Below are positions 60,644-64,000 of a stretch of 64,000 bases of DNA, one piece after another. The position numbers and the translations under genes were made by a program. Source of the stretch: Tabrizicola fusiformis (GTDB lineage: Bacteria; Pseudomonadota; Alphaproteobacteria; Rhodobacterales; Rhodobacteraceae); contig NZ_JABUHN010000003.1 in the NCBI RefSeq assembly GCF_013328815.1, positions 404,864 to 468,863 on the forward strand. The letters are read 5' to 3'. Below the pieces are notes generated by a model. The model was given only the letters and a program-made list of their open reading frames with translations, had not been told where the DNA came from and did not search any database. The first letter of the stretch is position 1; every line of letters begins with the position of its first letter.

Positions 60644-62419
60644 TCAGCCTGCGGTGCCTTCGGTGAATTGCAGCCGCGCCAGCCGGGCATAAAGCCCGCC
60701 CTCGGCCACCAGTTCGTCATGGCTACCCATGGCGACGATCTGCCCGGCCTCGAAGACCACAATGCGGTCGGCGCGCTTGACCGTGGCCAGCCGGTGCGCC
60801 ACCACCAGAACCGTGCGCCCCTGCCCCAGCCGCTCCACCGCCTGTTGCACGGCGCGCTCGCTTTCGGCATCAAGTGCGCTTGTCGCCTCGTCCAGCAGAA
60901 GCACCGGCGCGTCGCGCAGGATCGCGCGGGCGATGGCGATGCGCTGTTTCTGACCGCCCGACAACATCACCCCGCGCTCGCCCAGATAGCTGTCATAGCC
61001 CTGCGGCAGTGCAGCGATGAAGTCATGCGCCGCCGCCGCCCGTGCCGCCGCCTCAACCTCGGCGTCACTTGCCTCGGGGCGGCCAAAGCGGATGTTCTCG
61101 CGCGCCGAAGTGGCAAAGATCACCGGGTCTTGCGGCACCAGCGCCATGGCGCGGCGGAAATCGGCGCGGGCCATGTCGCGCAGGTCGACCCCGTCCAGCC
61201 GCACCGCCCCCGCCTGCGGATCGTAAAACCGCATCAAGAGTTGCAGCACCGTGGACTTGCCCGCCCCCGAAGGACCGACCAGCGCCACCGTCTCACCCGG
61301 CGCCACCCGCAGCGACACGTCGCGGAGGGCCGAAACCTCGGGCCGGGCCGGATAGCGGAAGGTCACGCCATCCAGCACAACCTCACCCTGCACCGGGCGG
61401 GGCAGGCTACGCGGGCTGGCGGGATCGTCCACCGCATCCTCGGCCTGCAACATCTCGACCAGCCGCTCGGTGGCGCCCGCCGCGCGCTGCAACTCGCCCC
61501 AGATTTCCGACAGGGCGCCGACCGACCCGGCCACCATCACGGCATAGATGACGAACTGCACCAGTTGGCCTGCACTCATCACGCCGGCGCGCACATCGCG
61601 CGCGCCCATCCACAACACGCCCACCACCCCGGCGAAGACCAGGAAGATCACGATCACCGTCATCACCGCCCGGGTCTGGATGCGGGTCTGGGCCGAGATA
61701 AAGGATTTTTCCGTCACATCCGCGAAATCACTGCGGGTGCCGGCCTCATGGGTGAAGGATTGCACGGTCTGCACCGCCTGCAACGCCTCGGCCGCCTTGC
61801 CCGAGGACGAGGCGATCCAGTCCTGATTCTCGCGGCTGAGGGTGCGCAGCTTGCGGCCCAGCACCACGATCGGCACCACCACCGCAGGCACGATCAGCAA
61901 GACCAGCCCCGTCAGCTTGGCCGAGGTCAGGCCGAGCAGCACCAGCCCGCCCAAGAGCATCAGCACATTGCGCAGCGCCACCGACACCGACGAGCCGATC
62001 ACCGACAGGATCAGCGTGGTGTCGGTGGTGATGCGGCTCAACACCTCACCCGTCAGGATTTTCTCGAAGAAGGCCGGGCTCATCCCCAGCACCCGGTCAA
62101 AAAGGGCGCGGCGGATATCGGCCACCACCCGCTCTCCCAGCCGGGTGACGAAGTAATAGCGCAGCCCGGTGCCGCCGGCCAAAAGCGCCGCAATCAGCAG
62201 CGCCGCGCCGAAATACTTGTCCAGGAGGGCGGCACTGTCGCCAAAGCCGTCCACCACCCGGCGCACCGCCAGAGGCAGCACCAGACTGACACTCGCCGTC
62301 AGGATCAGCGCCAGACCCGCCAGAACCACCATGCCGCGATAGGGCCGGATGAAAGGCCAGAGCGCCGCCAAAGCCCCGACGCGGCGCGACGAGGCCCGCT
62401 GTTCCGTGCTGTCCGCCAT
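60644..62419 (-). CDS. ABC transporter, fused permease-ATPase (MsbA/LmrA-like)
   Basis: 591 residues. Six-helix exporter domain (1-320), then an ATPase domain with Walker A GPSGAGKST, Q-loop VPQDPVIF, signature LSGGQKQRIAIARA, Walker B VLLLDEATSALD and the H-loop VAHRLATVKRADRI. Works as a homodimer or heterodimer; a lipid or drug substrate is likely. No partner gene is adjacent. The start ATG at 62419 follows GGGACAGGAT. Confidence 0.93.
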   Translation of the reverse strand: MADSTEQRASSRRVGALAALWPFIRPYRGMVVLAGLALILTASVSLVLPLAVRRVVDGFGDSAALLDKYFGAALLIAALLAGGTGLRYYFVTRLGERVVADIRRALFDRVLGMSPAFFEKILTGEVLSRITTDTTLILSVIGSSVSVALRNVLMLLGGLVLLGLTSAKLTGLVLLIVPAVVVPIVVLGRKLRTLSRENQDWIASSSGKAAEALQAVQTVQSFTHEAGTRSDFADVTEKSFISAQTRIQTRAVMTVIVIFLVFAGVVGVLWMGARDVRAGVMSAGQLVQFVIYAVMVAGSVGALSEIWGELQRAAGATERLVEMLQAEDAVDDPASPRSLPRPVQGEVVLDGVTFRYPARPEVSALRDVSLRVAPGETVALVGPSGAGKSTVLQLLMRFYDPQAGAVRLDGVDLRDMARADFRRAMALVPQDPVIFATSARENIRFGRPEASDAEVEAAARAAAAHDFIAALPQGYDSYLGERGVMLSGGQKQRIAIARAILRDAPVLLLDEATSALDAESERAVQQAVERLGQGRTVLVVAHRLATVKRADRIVVFEAGQIVAMGSHDELVAEGGLYARLARLQFTEGTAG

Positions 62420-62507
62420 ATCCTGTCCCTCGCGCCGTGGTCCGGGGGCTTATGCCGCCCCGCCCGTCCCCGTGCAAGCGGCGCGCATGTCGCAACCGGG
62501 GTCGCGT

Positions 62508-62897
62508 CTATTGCGAGCGGCAGCTTTGCCCGCGGCCCAGCACCGTGCAGACCGTGCTGATGCCCGGCGGCACCAGAGTCGAGGGCGGCTCGGCGGTGCG
62601 CTGATACGGGAAGCCGGGCAAGGCCCCGTCCGACACGCCACAGAGGAAGGTCATGGAATACCAGGTGACCGAGCCGGCAAAGACATCGGAGACGATCGTG
62701 CCCGGATGGCTCTCGCTGCCGATCACCTGATAGGAGCCCTTGCAATGCTTGGCCGCCGCATTCAGGCAGCGGTTCGAGTTGCGGCTGCATTTGACATATT
62801 CGACGGTGACACCCGAAGGCGTGTCCAACTGCTCGACATCCACCGCAAGGGCGGCGGTCGGGGCGGTCAGGGCAAGGGCAAACAGGATCGCGCGCAT
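62508..62897 (-). CDS. Secreted Cys-containing protein of unknown function
   Basis: 129 residues from the ATG at 62897 (GGAGGCTCCG before it). Signal peptide MRAILFALALTAPTAALAV. The mature chain has six Cys (VKCSRNSNRCLN, KHCKGSY, TFLCGVSDG, STVCTVLGRGQSCRSQ) that could form three disulfides, as in small periplasmic or surface proteins. No family recognised. Confidence 0.72.
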   Translation of the reverse strand: MRAILFALALTAPTAALAVDVEQLDTPSGVTVEYVKCSRNSNRCLNAAAKHCKGSYQVIGSESHPGTIVSDVFAGSVTWYSMTFLCGVSDGALPGFPYQRTAEPPSTLVPPGISTVCTVLGRGQSCRSQ

Positions 62898-63032
62898 CGG
62901 AGCCTCCGGGGTCTTGTCCCGCGGGATGTAGGCGGTTTCCCGGCCAAGGGGAAGGTGGCCCGGCGGGCGTGCGCGGGAAGGTGATGAGGGGGCAATGTAG
63001 GTCGGGGTTCCACCCCGACTCGCCCCCCCGGT

Positions 63033-63056
63033 GGGGTGCGTGATCTCACGCACCCC
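63033..63056. repeat. Palindrome GTGCGTGA-TC-TCACGCAC, copy 1
   Basis: A perfect 11-bp inverted repeat with a two-base centre. The same core recurs at 63238, and a variant at 63274. It lies 14 bases beyond the stop of the 25-aa peptide. Confidence 0.7.
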
Positions 63057-63069
63057 CGGGATTGTCCCG

Positions 63070-63147
63070 TCAGAAATAGCCGAAAACGTAAAGCAGGATG
63101 ACCACGAACAGCGGAACACCCATGAGCCAGGCAATCAGTCCCTTCAT
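63070..63147 (-). CDS. 25-aa single-helix membrane peptide
   Basis: A 25-codon ORF below usual annotation limits. AAAGGAGGTTTGC in front of the ATG at 63147 is a nearly perfect Shine-Dalgarno. The peptide starts MKGLIAWLMGVPLFV and ends in LLYVFGYF, forming one membrane helix with a single Lys at the N-terminus and aromatic residues at the end. It resembles unnamed very small membrane proteins in alphaproteobacteria; function unknown. The 276 bases upstream, to the IS edge, hold only palindromes. Confidence 0.7.
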   Translation of the reverse strand: MKGLIAWLMGVPLFVVILLYVFGYF

Positions 63148-63237
63148 GCAAACCTCCTTTGGTTGTCAGAAGGAAATGGGGCCGATCACCGCAGGGTCAA
63201 ACAGGCCGGCGGGATGTTGCCGATGGGGCGCTTGGTA

Positions 63238-63259
63238 TGGTGCGTGATCTCACGCACCA
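63238..63259. repeat. Palindrome TGGTGCGTGA-TC-TCACGCACCA, copy 2
   Basis: A perfect 10-bp inverted repeat whose core equals the one at 63033-63056. It lies in the gene-free stretch 63148-63423. Confidence 0.7.
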
Positions 63260-63273
63260 ATCCGCCCGGCACA

Positions 63274-63293
63274 GGTGCGTGCAAGCACGCGCC
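63274..63293. repeat. Variant palindrome GGTGCGTGC-AA-GCACGCGCC, copy 3
   Basis: A 9-bp inverted repeat with one G-T mismatch, 15 bases after copy 2. It shares GTGCGTG with copies 1 and 2. Confidence 0.5.
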
Positions 63294-63435
63294 CTACGGA
63301 CACTGGAGGATATTCGACGGCTTGGTTCAGGGCGAACCTAAACACCTATAGCTGTATGCGCGGTCAGACCCTGTGCAGGAAAGAAGTTCTTGTATAGATA
63401 TCAGAACGGAACCCTTCAATACCTAGGGTCAGGAC

Positions 63436-63923
63436 TCACAACCAATAGATGACAGTCGCGGCGAGGGCGCAGGCGGAGAGGAAGAGGATCGGGCAGCGGT
63501 CGTAGCGGGTTGCGATCCTTCGCCAGTCCTTGAGGCGAGCGAAGGTGTTCTCAATCCTGTGGCGCTTGCGGTAGAGGTCAGTGTCGTGGGGGATCTGTTC
63601 CTTGCGCCCTGAGCGGGACGGGATACAGGGAGAAATCGCCATGTCGATCAGAGCGTTGCGGAGCCAGTCGGCATCGTAACCCCGATCAGCGAGCAGCGCT
63701 CCGGCTTTCGGGATCAATGACAGGAGCGCCCGCGCGCCCAGGTAGTCGGAGGTCTGGCCTGCCGAGAGGAACATCTGGATCGGGCGGCCCTTCGCATCGG
63801 CCAGGACGTGCAGTTTCGAGTTCAGCCCGCCCTTGGTCCGGCCGATCAGCCGTCCGCGCCCCCTTTTTGCACGGCCATGCTGGAAGCCGTCCGGTGTGTT
63901 TTCAGGTGGGTCGCGTCGATCAT
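63436..63923 (-). CDS. IS5-family transposase, orfB frame (5' end missing)
   Basis: About 160 residues of the C-terminal DDE region: GRLIGRTKGGLNSKLHVLAD, MFLSAGQTSDYLGARALL, LLADRGYDADWLRNAL (catalytic D in DRGYD) and RHRIENTFARLKDWRRIATRYD (catalytic E). In this IS group orfA and orfB are joined by a -1 frameshift; here the overlap lies at the A5G5 run complementary to 63859-63868. The reading frame upstream of about 63870 (RDPPENTPDGFQHG) is the out-of-frame side of orfA. It is probably non-functional because the element is interrupted. Confidence 0.75.
63846..63923 (-). pseudogene. IS5-family transposase orfA, C-terminal fragment
   Basis: In the frame one base behind orfB, codons MIDATHLKTHRTASSM then AVQKGGADG and a TGA at 63846-63848 match the end of orfA in this IS group (the first catalytic Asp is in MIDATH). 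The match stops abruptly at 63923; upstream residues (STDLCNRA) do not fit, consistent with an insertion. Confidence 0.6.
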
Positions 63924-64000
63924 GGCTCTGTTGCACAAATCGGTTGATCGTGGGACCTCCCCTTTCCGTGGACAGACCTACCCCGCGACCTCTGTGATAG
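63924..64000. mobile_element. End of a second insertion sequence (rest outside window)
   Basis: GGCTCTGTTGCACAAATCGG at 63924 looks like a terminal inverted repeat of IS6/IS5-type elements (compare GGCTCTGTTGCAAA of IS6100). It begins exactly where the orfA similarity ends. The remaining 57 bases carry no ORF. Confidence 0.5.

Larger units (their letters stand above)
63424..63923 (-). mobile_element. IS5-family insertion sequence (3' part), interrupted
   Basis: The transposase gene is followed, 12 bases after its stop, by GGGTCAGGACTCAC on the plus strand, a likely terminal repeat at the right end of the element as transcribed. The left part is missing: the sequence breaks at 63923/63924, where another terminal repeat starts. 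The exact outer boundary (63419-63424) is uncertain because the second end is not in the window. Confidence 0.65.

Noticed and set aside
1..64000. CRISPR arrays, rRNA genes, riboswitches, replication or transfer origins
   Set aside because: No regularly spaced direct repeats, no rRNA signatures, no recognisable riboswitch cores and no iteron or oriT-type features were seen.

Overview
The window looks like chromosomal DNA from an alphaproteobacterium of the Rhodobacterales. This rests on the high GC content of most of it, many 1-8 nt gene overlaps with TTG/GTG starts, and family combinations typical of that order: ubiK, DUF1285, moxR-DUF58-DUF4159, glcDEF, pyrB with a dihydroorotase-like partner and plsY, and the long-form gshA. 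No plasmid or phage backbone was seen. One insertion-sequence cluster lies at the right edge.

Region by region. 1-3.9 kb: a cut-off MFS transporter and nsrR (minus strand) diverge from nitronate monooxygenase and 5-formyl-THF cyclo-ligase, with an NsrR-type palindrome between them; a TauE/SafE permease follows. 4.2-5.1 kb: two tandem GreA/Rnk-type genes. 5.3-13.9 kb: a low-GC signalling block made of a response regulator with a degenerate GGDEF-like output, a free Hpt protein, two large PAS/GAF hybrid histidine kinases and a single-domain receiver. All parts needed for a His-Asp-His-Asp relay are present. 14.1 kb: tRNA-Ser(UGA), whose 3' end faces this block. 14.4-18.4 kb: a 2-hydroxyacid dehydrogenase, ubiK, hydroxypyruvate isomerase, DUF1285 and a bestrophin-like channel. 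18.6-25.3 kb: a tightly overlapping MoxR/DUF58/BatA-DUF4159/large membrane protein operon. 26.2-30.1 kb: glcDEF glycolate oxidase.

30.1-39 kb: a secreted trypsin-like protease, a small heat-shock protein behind a sigma-32-like promoter, a cupin, an ECF sigma factor coupled to a membrane-anchored VWA protein (candidate anti-sigma pair), a secreted peptidoglycan-binding protein, gabD, an alpha/beta hydrolase, a secreted protein of unknown function, and a YjhX-type toxin gene followed by what looks like an internally deleted antitoxin remnant. 39-45.2 kb: a BON/OmpA envelope protein with a coiled-coil neighbour, ubiA, rsmE, a two-helix membrane protein and gshA. 45.2-51.6 kb: DUF805, then a probable minus-strand operon running pyrB, three membrane/PH-like proteins, a tail-anchored protein, a 49-aa ORF, a catalytically degenerate dihydroorotase (PyrC'/PyrX type), plsY and a secreted protein.

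51.7-62.9 kb: uracil-DNA glycosylase lacking most Fe-S ligands, a LysE exporter, tadA, a pseudouridine synthase with a basic repetitive tail, purC, a PfkB kinase with dtd, an acyl-CoA synthetase, a BON-LysM protein, an ABC exporter and a secreted Cys-containing protein. 63-64 kb: palindromic repeats, a 25-residue membrane peptide with a near-perfect Shine-Dalgarno sequence, and an IS5-type element that appears to be interrupted by a second IS.

The items most worth following up are the phosphorelay block, the sigma/VWA pair, the collapsed yjhX partner, and the dispersed repeat that carries the start codons of neighbouring genes.
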